Assembly (NCBI RefSeq): GCF_001969445.1
Contig: NZ_CP017297.1
Span: forward strand, 2,046,001 to 2,110,000
Reading direction: 5' to 3'
Source of the DNA: Brachybacterium sp. P6-10-X1
GTDB lineage: Bacteria > Actinomycetota > Actinomycetes > Actinomycetales > Dermabacteraceae
DNA: 64,000 bases
Shown here: positions 39,792 to 48,736 of the stretch, in pieces
Position numbering within the stretch: the stretch's first letter is position 1
How the letters are laid out: every line of letters begins with the position of its first letter
The notes under the pieces: model-generated
Told to the model about the DNA's origin: nothing
What the model saw: only the letters and a program-made list of their open reading frames with translations
Databases searched by the model: none
Made by a program: the position numbers and the translations under genes

Positions 39792-40964
39792 ATGACCAGC
39801 ACCACCACGACACCGGCCCGTCGCCCTCCACCCCTGGAGGACCTCCTCGATGCGGCGGTCCCCACCGACCCGTCGGGCCGCTGGGATGCCGTCCCCCGGC
39901 GTCGGCGCGCGCGGTTCCCCGGCCCCATCACGCAGCCGGACGAGCCGCCCCCGCAGGAGCGTCCCCAGGTGCGCTGGCTGGGGTCCGGGGACGCTCTGCG
40001 GGAGCAGGTGCGCGATCACGCCACCGCCGTGGGGATGGACCTGATCGACACGACCCGCGACGGCTCCTCGGCGGGTCTGCCCGCCGCTGCCGTCATCGAT
40101 GGGGCCGCTCTCGCCGGCGGTGAGCGCCCTCCGACCGGGTCCCACACCCCGCTGCTGGTGGTGATGGACGGGCCCGACGTCCCCGTGGCCGCGTGGAAGC
40201 GGGCGCTGAGTGCCGGGGCCCGGGCCGTGATCCCCCTGCCCGACGGCTCCGAGGAGCTGCTCTCCCTCCTCGCCGAGCTCGCTCGTCCCCGCACTGCCTC
40301 GACCGTGGTCGCCGTGACCGGCGGCTGCGGCGGGGCCGGTGCGTCGAGCTTCGCCGCCCGCCTCGCGGCGGCAGCGCGCTCGCGGGGCTCGGTGGTGCTG
40401 GTCGATGCCGACCCGCTGGGCGGCGGCCTGGACCTGCTGGTCGAGGGGGTCGGCTCCACCGGCATCGGATGGGCCGATGCCGACGGTCTCGGCCCCGACG
40501 ACGGGGAGGCGCTGCGGGAAGGGCTGCCCCGGGTCGACGAGGTCTCCCTGCTCGTCGCCCAGGATCATGTCGGGCCCGACCCGTCCTCCCTGTCGAAGGT
40601 GCTCTCTGCGCTCTCCCCGCTGGGCGGGACCGTGATCGTGGACCTCGACTCCGCCCTGGTGCCGGTCGCCGCCGAGCATGCCGACCAGCTCCTTCTGGTC
40701 GTGCCCACCACCGATCATGCGGTGCGGGCGACCTCCCGGCGCCTGCGCAGCTGGCCTCAGCTCGACCTTCCGACGCAGGTGATGGCACGCCGGCGCGGCC
40801 ACCTGTCCCCGCAGGACGTCTGCGAGGACCTCGCCCTTCCGCTGGCCGGCGCCTTCCGCGACAGCCCCCGGGGCGCCATCCCCCTGCTGGACGTGCGCCG
40901 GGGCGGAGCCGACCGAGCGGCCCGGCGCCTGCTGGCCCGGACCGGCGCGGAGCTCGTGCCATGA
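39792..40964 (+). CDS. CpaE/TadZ-like (Ssd-type) ATPase of the Tad pilus cluster
   Basis: A ParA/MinD-superfamily protein thought to place the Tad machinery; the mycobacterial relative Ssd (Rv3660c) also affects septation. 390 aa: residues 1-170 form a receiver-like atypical domain, followed by the deviant Walker A TGGCGGAGASSFAARLA near residue 175 and LVDADPLGGGLDLL (Walker A'). VIVDLDS is the Walker B strand. The helicase/secretion-neighbourhood arrangement with TadA downstream confirms the role. Stop overlaps tadA by 4 bp. Confidence 0.85.
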   Translation: MTSTTTTPARRPPPLEDLLDAAVPTDPSGRWDAVPRRRRARFPGPITQPDEPPPQERPQVRWLGSGDALREQVRDHATAVGMDLIDTTRDGSSAGLPAAAVIDGAALAGGERPPTGSHTPLLVVMDGPDVPVAAWKRALSAGARAVIPLPDGSEELLSLLAELARPRTASTVVAVTGGCGGAGASSFAARLAAAARSRGSVVLVDADPLGGGLDLLVEGVGSTGIGWADADGLGPDDGEALREGLPRVDEVSLLVAQDHVGPDPSSLSKVLSALSPLGGTVIVDLDSALVPVAAEHADQLLLVVPTTDHAVRATSRRLRSWPQLDLPTQVMARRRGHLSPQDVCEDLALPLAGAFRDSPRGAIPLLDVRRGGADRAARRLLARTGAELVP

Positions 40965-42283
40965 CGGCGCCCGGGACCACCGCACCCGAGGACTTCTCTG
41001 ACCTCCTGGAGCTCGTGCGCGAGGATCTGGTCCGCTCCCCCGGACCCGTCGACGTACCGCGTATCGCCCGGGTCCTGCGAGGTGCGGGGCGCGTGCTCGG
41101 CGCTGCAGCGACTCTCGAGATCACCACCCGGGTCCGTGACCACATCGACGGGCTCGGCCCCCTGCAGTCCCTCGTCGGCCCCGGGGTGACCGATCTGCTG
41201 GTCAACGACGACGGCTCGGTCTGGGTCGACGACGCCGACGGCCTGCGGCCCACCACGGTGCATCTGCCCCCGGCCCCGGCCCGAGACCTCGCGGTGCGCC
41301 TGGCGACCGCGGGCGGGCGGCGTCTCGACGACGCCGTCCCGTGGGCCGATGCCCACCTGCCCTCGGGGATCCGCGTCCACGCCGTGCTGCCGCCGCTGTC
41401 CCCCGGCGGCACGATACTCTCCCTGCGTCTGCCCTCCACCGAGAGCCTCGACCTCACAGCGCTCGGCGAGCTCGGCACCGTCGGGGAGCAGGCCCGTGCG
41501 GTGCTGCTCGCCCTGGTCGCCGCCCGGGTGCCGTTCCTCGTCACGGGCGGCACCGGGACCGGCAAGTCGACCCTGCTCGCGGCCCTGCTGCGGGAGGCCC
41601 CGCCCACCGAGCGGATCGTGGTGGTCGAGGACGTCCTCGAGCTCGCCGTGGACCATCCGCACGTGGTGCACCTGCAGTCCCGCCACGCCAACAGCGAGGG
41701 TGCCGGCGCCGTGGATCTGACGACCCTGGTGCGGCAGAGCCTGCGGATGCGCCCGGATCGGATCGTGCTCGGGGAGTGCCGCGGCGCGGAGATCCGCGAG
41801 CTGCTCCAGGCGCTGAACACCGGTCATGAGGGCGGCTGCGGCACTGTCCACGCGAACACCGCCGCGGATGTGCCCGCCCGGCTGGAGGCCCTCGGCGCCC
41901 TCGGCGGTCTCGACCGTGGGGCGCTCGCCGCCCAGGTCAGCAGCGCCTTGGAGGTCGTCGTGCATCTCGGACGGCGCGGCGGCCTCCGTGTGCTCGAGGA
42001 GATCGCCGTGCTGCACCGCGATCGCGAGGGGATGCTGCGCGCCACCACCGCCCTGCGCGTCGAGGAGGGCGGTCTGCGGGAGGGGCCGGCCGCCACCGCT
42101 CTGGCCGAGCGACTGGCACGCGGCTCGCGCACGTCCTCCCCCGCGTCGGGGGCGATCGCCCCGGAGGCGGCGGACTCCCCGGCACCGGCTGCAGACGCAC
42201 CGGGCACGGATGCACCGTCGTCGTCCGGCCGGTCCATGTTCTCCGCGTCCTCGTCGTCCCGGACCGGTCGGAGGGCGGCATGA
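40961..42283 (+). CDS. tadA: TadA/CpaF-type secretion ATPase
   Basis: Hexameric ATPase that powers Tad/Flp pilus assembly. 440 aa: N-terminal domain ending in VTDLLVNDDGSVWVDD, Walker A GGTGTGKST (residues 196-204), Asp box RIVVVEDVLELA, Walker B-type DRIVLGECRGAEI and His box GHEGGCGTVHANTAADVPARLEAL. The last ~50 residues are Ala/Ser/Pro-rich. Start ATG 40961 inside the preceding stop (ATGA); the frame continues upstream but only as antisense-type sequence. TadB/C follows with another ATGA overlap. Confidence 0.92.
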   Translation: MTAPGTTAPEDFSDLLELVREDLVRSPGPVDVPRIARVLRGAGRVLGAAATLEITTRVRDHIDGLGPLQSLVGPGVTDLLVNDDGSVWVDDADGLRPTTVHLPPAPARDLAVRLATAGGRRLDDAVPWADAHLPSGIRVHAVLPPLSPGGTILSLRLPSTESLDLTALGELGTVGEQARAVLLALVAARVPFLVTGGTGTGKSTLLAALLREAPPTERIVVVEDVLELAVDHPHVVHLQSRHANSEGAGAVDLTTLVRQSLRMRPDRIVLGECRGAEIRELLQALNTGHEGGCGTVHANTAADVPARLEALGALGGLDRGALAAQVSSALEVVVHLGRRGGLRVLEEIAVLHRDREGMLRATTALRVEEGGLREGPAATALAERLARGSRTSSPASGAIAPEAADSPAPAADAPGTDAPSSSGRSMFSASSSSRTGRRAA

Positions 42284-43374
42284 TCATCCTCGCGCTCCTG
42301 TCCGCGCTCTGCCTGGTCTGGGTGGTGACGCCGCCCGCGATCCCTGCGACTGCGCAGGCCGCGGGCCCGCGGGCCCGGCGCTCGGTCGCGACCACGCTCG
42401 AGGTGGCGCGGATGGTGGAGCAGCTGGCCACGGTGATCGGTTCCGGGGCGTCGATCCGTCGTGCCTGGGGCGCGGTCGCCCGGACGCTGCCCGTGGGGGA
42501 GCTTCGTGAGCTGGCCCGCGCCGCGGCCTCCGGGGCGGATCCCCGGCGAGCGGCCCCGGGCCGGCTGCACGGCTCGGAGACGATCGGATCACTCGGCGCC
42601 GCGCTCGCGGTGTGCGAGCGCACGGGGGCGCCCACGGCCGGGATGCTGCAGGGTCTCGCCGATGCCCTGCGGGACCTGCACGATGCCTCCCTGGCCCGGC
42701 GCACGGCCTTCGCGGGGCCGCGCTCGACCGCCCGGATCCTGCTGGTGCTGCCGCTGGCCGGGCTCGGGCTGGGGATGCTGCTGGGCGGGGATCCGCTGCA
42801 CCTGCTGCTCACCTCGCCGTCCGGGAATCTGCTGGCGGCCCTCGGGATCGCGCTGACCGCTGCGGGCTGGTGGTGGATGCGGCGCCTGATCCGCCAGGCG
42901 GATCCGCCCCACTCCGGCCGCGTCGACCCGTCGGTCGTCCTGGAGCTGATCGCCGGAGCCCTCGACTCCGGCCTGCCCCTGTCCCGCTCCGTCGCCGCGG
43001 TCGCACAGGCTCTGCCCGCAGGACCGGATGCCCAGCTGCTGGGTCGATCGGCCGCCGCGCTCGAGGCCGGGCTGCCCGCCGCGCTCGCCGCCCGGGACCT
43101 CCCGCCGGTCTTCGCCCCGCTGGGGCAGTCCGCGGTCCTGGCGGAATCGGCCGGAGCGGATCTGTCGCGCGTGCTGCGATCTGCGGCCCGGGACGGGCGC
43201 AGGGGGCGCGCCCGGTCCGCGGAGGTGCGGGCGGCCCAGCTCGCGGTGCGTCTGGTGCTCCCCACCGGCATCACGCTGCTGCCGGCCTTCGTCGTGCTGG
43301 GGATCATCCCGACCGTGATGTCCCTGCTCGGCGGCACCTTCGCGCTCACCACCACGGGGTCGGTGCTGCCATGA
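42280..43374 (+). CDS. Tad platform protein: TadB-like and TadC-like T2SSF domains in one polypeptide
   Basis: The inner-membrane platform of the Tad pilus. Most systems encode TadB and TadC separately; this 364-aa protein has two T2SSF-type halves. First: GSGASIRRAWGAVARTLP ... ALAVCERTGAPTAGMLQGLA (residues ~52-130) with membrane helices at ~145-195. Second: VVLELIAGALDSGLPLSRSV ... SAVLAESAGADLSRVL (residues ~215-305) and final helices (TGITLLPAFVVLGIIPTVMS). No frameshift is needed to read through. It overlaps tadA and precedes the pilin by 200 bp. Confidence 0.87.
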   Translation: MIILALLSALCLVWVVTPPAIPATAQAAGPRARRSVATTLEVARMVEQLATVIGSGASIRRAWGAVARTLPVGELRELARAAASGADPRRAAPGRLHGSETIGSLGAALAVCERTGAPTAGMLQGLADALRDLHDASLARRTAFAGPRSTARILLVLPLAGLGLGMLLGGDPLHLLLTSPSGNLLAALGIALTAAGWWWMRRLIRQADPPHSGRVDPSVVLELIAGALDSGLPLSRSVAAVAQALPAGPDAQLLGRSAAALEAGLPAALAARDLPPVFAPLGQSAVLAESAGADLSRVLRSAARDGRRGRARSAEVRAAQLAVRLVLPTGITLLPAFVVLGIIPTVMSLLGGTFALTTTGSVLP

Positions 43375-43574
43375 CCACCGCGCCGCCCCGGGCTCGGGGC
43401 CCGCCGTCGGACGGCCCACGGCGGGTGAGACGCCGAGAGGTGGCGGCTGTGGCCGCCGTATCAGGACGGCAGCCGCCGTCCGCCCGCGGCAGCTCGTCGC
43501 CTCCGAGTCGGGCGACGATGCGCCGCTCACGAATCGGACGGTATCGCGCCGTCCACGAGGTGAAGGAGAAGTCC

Positions 43575-43775
43575 ATGTCCGCCACGAAGAACCAGCTGCG
43601 TCGCGGGCTCGACCGCGTGATGCGGGACGAGACCGGAGCATCCACCGCCGAGTACGCCATCACCGTGCTCGCCGCCTGCGGTTTCGCCGCCGTCCTGGTC
43701 GCCCTGCTGGCGTCCGGCGAGGTGCGCGAGCTCCTGCTGGGCATCATCACGTCCGCTCTGTCGATGGGGTCGTGA
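43575..43775 (+). CDS. DUF4244/Flp-pilin-like protein
   Basis: Likely the major pilin. 66 aa: a basic N-terminal segment (MSATKNQLRRGLDRVMRDE), then ETGASTAEYAITVLAACGFAAVL with the Glu-5 equivalent in AEYA, and one hydrophobic helix, ending SALSMGS. The DUF4244 family sits at this place in most actinobacterial Tad clusters. AAGGAGAA 7 nt upstream fixes ATG 43575; an in-frame ATG at 43371 would add 68 Arg/Pro-rich residues and is unlikely. Its stop overlaps the TadE gene (TGATG). Confidence 0.85.
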   Translation: MSATKNQLRRGLDRVMRDETGASTAEYAITVLAACGFAAVLVALLASGEVRELLLGIITSALSMGS

Positions 43776-44170
43776 TGACGCGGTCCGCCCGGTCGTCCCC
43801 CTGGCGGGACGACCGGGGGTCCGCCACGGCGGAGACGGCGATCGTGCTGCCCGTGGTGGTCGCGATGGTGATCGTGATCCTGCTGGTCGGAGCCGGTCTT
43901 GGCACCCAGCTCCGCCTCGAGAGCGCGGCTCGTGGTGCTGCCCGTGAGCTGGCTCGCGGTGAGCCGGCCGCCGCTGCGGTCGACACCGCGCAGCGGATCG
44001 GTGGCGAGGACGTCCAGGTGCAGGTCTCCGGCCGCGGAGCGTGGGTGCAGGTGGAGGTCACGCGAGTGGTGGAGGCTCCGGTCGGGACGCTGTCGGGCGC
44101 TCACTGGGAGCTGTCGGCCGATGCCGAGGCTCGACGGGAGCCGCATCTGGTCGACGGCGGCGGCTCATGA
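43775..44170 (+). CDS. TadE-like pseudopilin
   Basis: A minor pilin or assembly factor. 131 aa with the TadE hallmark DDRGSATAETAIVLPVVVAMVIVIL (residues ~11-35): processing-type stretch followed by a single helix. GAARELARGEPAAAAVDTA and a beta-rich C-terminal domain follow. Starts at ATG 43775 overlapping the pilin stop; a GTG three bases earlier is the alternative. 4-bp overlap with the next gene. Confidence 0.85.
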   Translation: MTRSARSSPWRDDRGSATAETAIVLPVVVAMVIVILLVGAGLGTQLRLESAARGAARELARGEPAAAAVDTAQRIGGEDVQVQVSGRGAWVQVEVTRVVEAPVGTLSGAHWELSADAEARREPHLVDGGGS

Positions 44171-44499
44171 GCACCGGGGCCGCCGGGGTGCTGGCCTGGA
44201 CCGGGGCCGCGACCGCTGCCGTCGCGGGGCTGTCCCTACTGGGCACCGGGGTGCTGGCGGCGTCGCAGGCGGCCACCGCCGCGGATCTGGCGGCCCTCGC
44301 CGGGGCCGACGCCCTCGCGGCCGCGAGCACCCGGCCCTGCGAGGTCGCGGCGGAGGCCGCTGCGCGCAACGACGCCCGGCTGACCAGCTGCGAGCGACGC
44401 GCCTGGGACGTCCTGGTGGAGGTCGAGGTCGACGCCTCGCCACTGCCCCCGGCGAGCGCTCGAGCCCGGGCGGGGCCCGGACCCGAGGAGCTGCCCTGA
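44167..44499 (+). CDS. TadE-like secretion-neighbourhood protein (Rv3654c type)
   Basis: 110 aa. It has one N-terminal helix (AGVLAWTGAATAAVAGLSLL) and the motif ASQAATAADLAALAGADALA, typical of the last small gene of actinobacterial Tad clusters (TadG-like N-terminal region). Two cysteines (CEVAAEAAARNDARLTSC) could form a disulfide outside the membrane. ATG 44167 overlaps the TadE stop. Last gene of the pilus operon; no prepilin peptidase is seen in the window. Confidence 0.8.
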   Translation: MSTGAAGVLAWTGAATAAVAGLSLLGTGVLAASQAATAADLAALAGADALAAASTRPCEVAAEAAARNDARLTSCERRAWDVLVEVEVDASPLPPASARARAGPGPEELP

Positions 44500-44670
44500 C
44501 CGTGCCGGGCCACCGAGGTGCTCGCCTCGATTGCGCGAGGCTCCGGGGCATGCCAGAGTGACCCTCTGACGCCATGCGTCGCGGCGGTGGGGCTCGCCGT
44601 ACCCAACCTCGGATCTCCGACAACAGTCCCTACCCGATCGGCGCCGGCGCGCCCGAAGGTAGGAGACCTG

Positions 44671-45252
44671 ATGACCGCCACCCCACCCCCCGCACCGCAC
44701 GACGGCCCCGCACGGCAGGACGACGAGCCGACAGCCCACGACGACCGCCCCGGACCCGTCCTGGTCGCCGTGGTGTCCGAGCAGCCACCCGTCGTCGTCC
44801 GGACCGCGGCGTCCTTCGCCCACCGTCTCGGCACGGACCTTCTGTGCGCCTGGGTCGACACGTCCCGGTACGTCCTCGCCCAGATGCCCGACGGCGCCCT
44901 GGCGACCCTGCCGCTGGATCCGGATCTGGTCGAGGCACCGGCCGACGGCCTCGACCCCGGCCTCGAGACGGCCATCGCCGCGGCCCTGCACCCGCTGCCG
45001 GTGCGCTGGTCGGCCCGATCCCTGGCGGGCGGTGCGGCCCAGGAGCTCGCCGCCCTCGCCGAGGAGGTCGACGCCGAGATGATCGTGGTCGGCACCCGCG
45101 AGGCCGGATGGAGAGGATCGCTTCACGAGCTGCTCGGCGGATCCGTCGCGGTCCAGCTCGCCCACCGTCAGCACCGCCCCGTGATGGTGGTGCCGCTGGG
45201 CCCGGATTCCGACGGCGCGGTGCTCCCCGACCACCCCGAGGAGTACGCATGA
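44671..45252 (+). CDS. Universal stress protein family (single UspA domain)
   Basis: 193 aa; the UspA domain runs from VLVAVVSEQPPVVVRTAASFAHRLG (residue ~32) to the C-terminus, with a nucleotide-binding motif VVGTREAGWRGSLHELLGGSVA and PVMVVPLG. Start ATG 44671 has TAGGAG 6 nt upstream. It overlaps crcB by 4 bp, forming a usp-crcB-crcB operon; a link of the stress protein to fluoride export is inferred only from this. Confidence 0.85.
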   Translation: MTATPPPAPHDGPARQDDEPTAHDDRPGPVLVAVVSEQPPVVVRTAASFAHRLGTDLLCAWVDTSRYVLAQMPDGALATLPLDPDLVEAPADGLDPGLETAIAAALHPLPVRWSARSLAGGAAQELAALAEEVDAEMIVVGTREAGWRGSLHELLGGSVAVQLAHRQHRPVMVVPLGPDSDGAVLPDHPEEYA

Positions 45253-45719
45253 GCGCCCGACCGCGCCCCGCCCACCGTCGGCCCGGGCTCCTCGCCCTGG
45301 TCGCGCTCGGCGGCGCGGCGGGCACGGCCTGCCGAGCGGGGCTGGACACCGAGATCCCCGATGTCGGCGGCGTGTCCTCGACGATCCTGCTGATCAACGT
45401 GCTGGGGGCGTTCCTCCTGGGGCTGCTGCTGGACTCCCTCGCCCGCCGCGGCCCGGACCAGGGCCGACGGCAGCGGATGCGCCTGCTCCTGGGTACCGGG
45501 TTCCTCGGCGGTTTCACCACCTACAGCACGCTCGCGACCCACACCGCGCTGCTGATGGGCAGCGGCTCCCCCGCTGCGGGTGTCGCCTACGGCCTGATGA
45601 CGGTGCTCGGAGGGGGCCTCGCGACCTGGGCCGGCATCGCCGTCGCCGCGGCGCTGAGCCCGCGCCCGGCGACGGGACCGCGCACGACGGCGACGCCCTC
45701 GACGCAGGGGCGCCGATGA
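45249..45719 (+). CDS. crcB: Fluoride channel FluC/CrcB subunit 1
   Basis: A four-helix fluoride exporter protein. Conserved features are GGAAGTACRAGLD (replacing GGxxGxxxR), LLINVLGAFLLGLL (pore Asn) and GTGFLGGFTTYSTLATHTALLM (Phe-box and TTFST motif). 156 aa with a Pro/Thr-rich tail. In Gram-positives two different subunits assemble as antiparallel heterodimers, and the second lies immediately downstream with a 4-bp overlap. Confidence 0.9.
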   Translation: MSARPRPAHRRPGLLALVALGGAAGTACRAGLDTEIPDVGGVSSTILLINVLGAFLLGLLLDSLARRGPDQGRRQRMRLLLGTGFLGGFTTYSTLATHTALLMGSGSPAAGVAYGLMTVLGGGLATWAGIAVAAALSPRPATGPRTTATPSTQGRR

Positions 45720-46093
45720 CGCCGCTGCTGTTCCTGCTGCTCTCGGTCGCCGGCGGGATCGGCGCCGCGACCCGATTCCTGCTGGACGGCATGATCCGCG
45801 ACCGCACCGACGGCTCCGCGCCGTGGGGCACGATCCTCATCAACCTCAGCGGCTCGCTGCTGCTGGGGCTGCTCACCGGCGCGGTGCTGGCCCATGCGGC
45901 GCCCGGGCCCTGGCAGCTGGTGCTCGGCACGGGCTTCCTGGGCGGGTACACGACGTTCTCCTCCGCGAGCATCGAGACCGTGCGGCTGCTCCAGGAACGA
46001 CGCCTCGGGGCCGGGATGCTGAACGGCCTGGGCAGCCTGCTCGGGACGTGCATCCTGGCGGCGCTCGGCCTCTGGCTCGGCAGCATGCTCTGA
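45716..46093 (+). CDS. crcB: Fluoride channel FluC/CrcB subunit 2
   Basis: The partner subunit, 125 aa. GGIGAATRFLLDG (GxxxGxxxR), ILINLSGSLLLGLL (pore Asn) and GTGFLGGYTTFSSASIETVRLL are all intact. Four hydrophobic segments. It is closer to the consensus than subunit 1. Overlaps subunit 1 by 4 bp (ATGA). Confidence 0.92.
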   Translation: MTPLLFLLLSVAGGIGAATRFLLDGMIRDRTDGSAPWGTILINLSGSLLLGLLTGAVLAHAAPGPWQLVLGTGFLGGYTTFSSASIETVRLLQERRLGAGMLNGLGSLLGTCILAALGLWLGSML

Positions 46094-46203
46094 GTCCGTC
46101 CCGGCAGCCGCCGGCCCCGCTCGCGCACCCGCCGGCCCCCGGCTCCGGGTGTCGAGAAGGCCGGTGACCCTGGACGTCCTCGCCGACCCGGGACGGTCCC
46201 GGC

Positions 46204-48660
46204 TCAGGACGTCGCCGGGGCCTCCGGCCGCAGCAGGTCCAGCAGCTTCTCCGCTTCCGGTTTGGACAGCGGCTCGTTGCCGTTGCCGCACTTGGGGGAG
46301 ACGACGCAGGCGGGGCAGCCCGCCTCGCAGCGGCATTCGGCGATCATGTCCGCGGTGGCCCGCACCCAGGCGGCGGCGTCGTCGGCCCCGCGCTCGGCGA
46401 AGCCGGCCCCGCCCGGAGCGCCGTCGTAGACGAAGATCGTCGGCTCGCCGGTGTCCTCGTGCTGGGCGGCAGAGACCCCGCCGATGTCCCAGCGGTCGCA
46501 GGTCGCCAGCAGCGGCAGCATCGAGATCGCGGCGTGCTCGGCCGCGTGCAGCGCGCCGGGCAGCTCCTCACCAGGGATCTCGGCGGCATCGGTCCGGGAC
46601 TGCGGGATCACCCACCACACGGCCTTCGTGGTCAGGGTGCGCGGGGGCAGGTCCAGCGCGTGCTGGGCGAGCACCGCCTGGGTGAACACGTCCCGCACCT
46701 GGTAGCCGGTGACCTGGTCGGTCACGTCCACGGTGCCGAAGCAGAGCTGGACACCGTCGGCCCAGGCGACCTCGCGGTCCGTCTGGCGGATGCGGATGGT
46801 CGAGGTGGACTGCGGGTGGGTGGAGTGCAGCGGGTCCTCGCGGCGGACGAAGGCGACCGCCTGCTCGACGTCGAGGTGGCGCACCACGTAGCTGGTGCGC
46901 TGGTGGATGTAGACGGCACCGTCGTGGACCTGGGTGTGGGCGCTGGCGGCGTCGACGGTGCCCAACAGGGTGCCGCTGGCCTCCTCGACGATCCGCACCG
47001 GCTCCCCGCCGCTGCCGCGCAGATCCGTCAGCTCGTGGGCGGACGCGGTCATGGTCCAGTACCATCCGCTCGGCCGGGCGCGCAGGACCCCGCGGGCGGC
47101 CAGGGTTCTCAGCAGCTCCCGCGCGGTGGGCCCGAAGATCTCCTCCTCGCCGTCTCGGATCGCGAGCTCGGAGGCCGCGGCACAGAGGTGGGGCGTCATC
47201 ACGTAGGGGTTCGCGGGATCGAACACGGCCGCCTCCACCTCGGCGCCGAACAACGTCTCGGGATGGTGGACGACGTAGGTGTCCAGCGGGTTCTCCCGCG
47301 CCACGAACAGCGCCAGCGCATCACCCCCGCGCTCCTGGCGGCGGCCGGCGCGTCCGAACTGCTGCCACAGGGAAGCGCGGGTGCCGGGCCAGCCGGCGAT
47401 CACCACGGCGTCGAGCCCGGCGATGTCGATGCCCAGCTCGAGGGCGTTGGTGGAGGCCAGCGCCCGCAGGTCCCCGGAGCGCAGGGCGTCCTCGAGCTCG
47501 CGGCGCTCCCGGGCCAGGTAGCCACCGCGGTAGGCCGCCACCCGTCGCGCCCGGTCGGCCAGCTGCGGGGACAGCGCGTGCTCGGCCTTCTGCTCGAGCA
47601 GGCGCCGGGCCCCGCTGGAGACCAGCTCCGCACCGCGACGGGAGCGGGCGAAGACGAGGGTCTGGACGTCCTGCTCGACGAGGTCCGCCAGCAGTGCGCC
47701 CGCCTCGCTGGTGGCCGAGCGGCGCAGCGGTTCCTCGGAGCCGGACCGGTGCCGCGTCCCGTCGGGGCCGTCGTCCCCGTCCGCGGCCTCGTCCGTCTCC
47801 GTCGGGTCGGGCTCGGGGCCCCGGCCGTCGACCCGGGTGCGGGTGCCCGGCTCCCACAGGCCGACGGTCAATCCGGCCCGCGGCGATCCGTCCTCGGTGA
47901 CCGGTGCGACGTCCTGACCGATCAGCCGGCTCGCCGACAGCTCGGGGTCGGCGGTCGTGGCCGAGGCCAGGATGAACGTGGGTTCGGCGCGGTAATGGGC
48001 GGCGATCCGTCGCAGGCGCCGCATCACCATCGCCACATGACTGCCGAAGACGCCGCGGTAGCTGTGGCACTCGTCGATGACCACGTAGCGCAGCGCCCGG
48101 AAGAAGCTCGCCCACTGCTCGTGCCCGGGCAGGATCCCGAAGTGCACCATGTCCGGGTTGGTCAGCACGACGGTGCCGTGCCGACGCACCCAGCGCCGCT
48201 GCTCGGTCGGGGTGTCGCCGTCGTAGACCGCGATCCGGGCATCGCGCAGCCCGGCCCCGTCCGCCATCGCGGTGATGTTGGTCAGCTGATCGGCAGCCAG
48301 CGCCTTCGTCGGCGAGAGATACAGGGCGGTGGCGCGGCGCGCCCCGGGGTCGAGCTCGCGCGCGCCGACGGCGGTGAGCATCGGCAGCAGGTACGCCAGC
48401 GACTTGCCCGAGGCGGTCGCCGTGGCGAGGACCACGTTCGTCCCCTCGTGCGCCAGCTGCGCGGCCTGCTCCTGGTGGGTCCAGGGCGCGGTGATCCCCT
48501 GCTCGCCGAGGTGCGTCAGAAGACGCGGATCGGCCCAGTCGGGGAAGCTGCCGCGCCGCCCGGGCCGGGCGGGACGCTGCTCGACGTGGGTGAGGCAGGC
48601 CCGGCGGGTCAGCGGCTGCGAAAGATCGGCCAGGAGGTCGGCCGCTCTGCCTGCCCGCAT
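46204..48660 (-). CDS. DEAD/DEAH-box helicase of the YprA/MrfA type with C-terminal cysteine cluster
   Basis: An SF2 DNA helicase, 818 aa. Motif I is ATASGKS (residues ~81-87); the Walker B is DECHSY (~190), then SATTADP (motif III), an RecA2 domain with AGWPGTRASLWQQFGRAGRR (motif VI), and a C-terminal DUF1998 domain with CRCEAGCPACVVSPKCG, the metal cluster seen in B. subtilis MrfA (mitomycin repair). An acidic insert lies near residues 290-310. Start at ATG 48658-48660 with GAGGAG; an in-frame ATG at 48736-48738 is possible. Divergent from the methyltransferase gene. Synteny with Rv3649 and topA. Confidence 0.9.
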   Translation of the reverse strand: MRAGRAADLLADLSQPLTRRACLTHVEQRPARPGRRGSFPDWADPRLLTHLGEQGITAPWTHQEQAAQLAHEGTNVVLATATASGKSLAYLLPMLTAVGARELDPGARRATALYLSPTKALAADQLTNITAMADGAGLRDARIAVYDGDTPTEQRRWVRRHGTVVLTNPDMVHFGILPGHEQWASFFRALRYVVIDECHSYRGVFGSHVAMVMRRLRRIAAHYRAEPTFILASATTADPELSASRLIGQDVAPVTEDGSPRAGLTVGLWEPGTRTRVDGRGPEPDPTETDEAADGDDGPDGTRHRSGSEEPLRRSATSEAGALLADLVEQDVQTLVFARSRRGAELVSSGARRLLEQKAEHALSPQLADRARRVAAYRGGYLARERRELEDALRSGDLRALASTNALELGIDIAGLDAVVIAGWPGTRASLWQQFGRAGRRQERGGDALALFVARENPLDTYVVHHPETLFGAEVEAAVFDPANPYVMTPHLCAAASELAIRDGEEEIFGPTARELLRTLAARGVLRARPSGWYWTMTASAHELTDLRGSGGEPVRIVEEASGTLLGTVDAASAHTQVHDGAVYIHQRTSYVVRHLDVEQAVAFVRREDPLHSTHPQSTSTIRIRQTDREVAWADGVQLCFGTVDVTDQVTGYQVRDVFTQAVLAQHALDLPPRTLTTKAVWWVIPQSRTDAAEIPGEELPGALHAAEHAAISMLPLLATCDRWDIGGVSAAQHEDTGEPTIFVYDGAPGGAGFAERGADDAAAWVRATADMIAECRCEAGCPACVVSPKCGNGNEPLSKPEAEKLLDLLRPEAPATS

Positions 48661-48736
48661 CCGCTCCTCGATTCCTCGACATGTCCCACACCCGCGCTCC
48701 CGATCGGTGCCGGGTGGCTGGGGCACAATCGTAGCC

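Noticed and set aside
43371..43574. In-frame upstream ATG giving the pilin a 68-residue N-terminal extension
   Set aside because: The stretch is Arg/Pro-rich and a strong AAGGAG site directly precedes ATG 43575.
44500..44670. Possible fluoride riboswitch ahead of the usp-crcB operon
   Set aside because: I could not fit the conserved pseudoknot and junction sequence; only short GC stems are seen.
46187..46202. CCCGGGA-CGG-TCCCGG hairpin between crcB and the helicase stop
   Set aside because: Only six base pairs, adjoining the stop codon; too short to call a terminator at this GC content.
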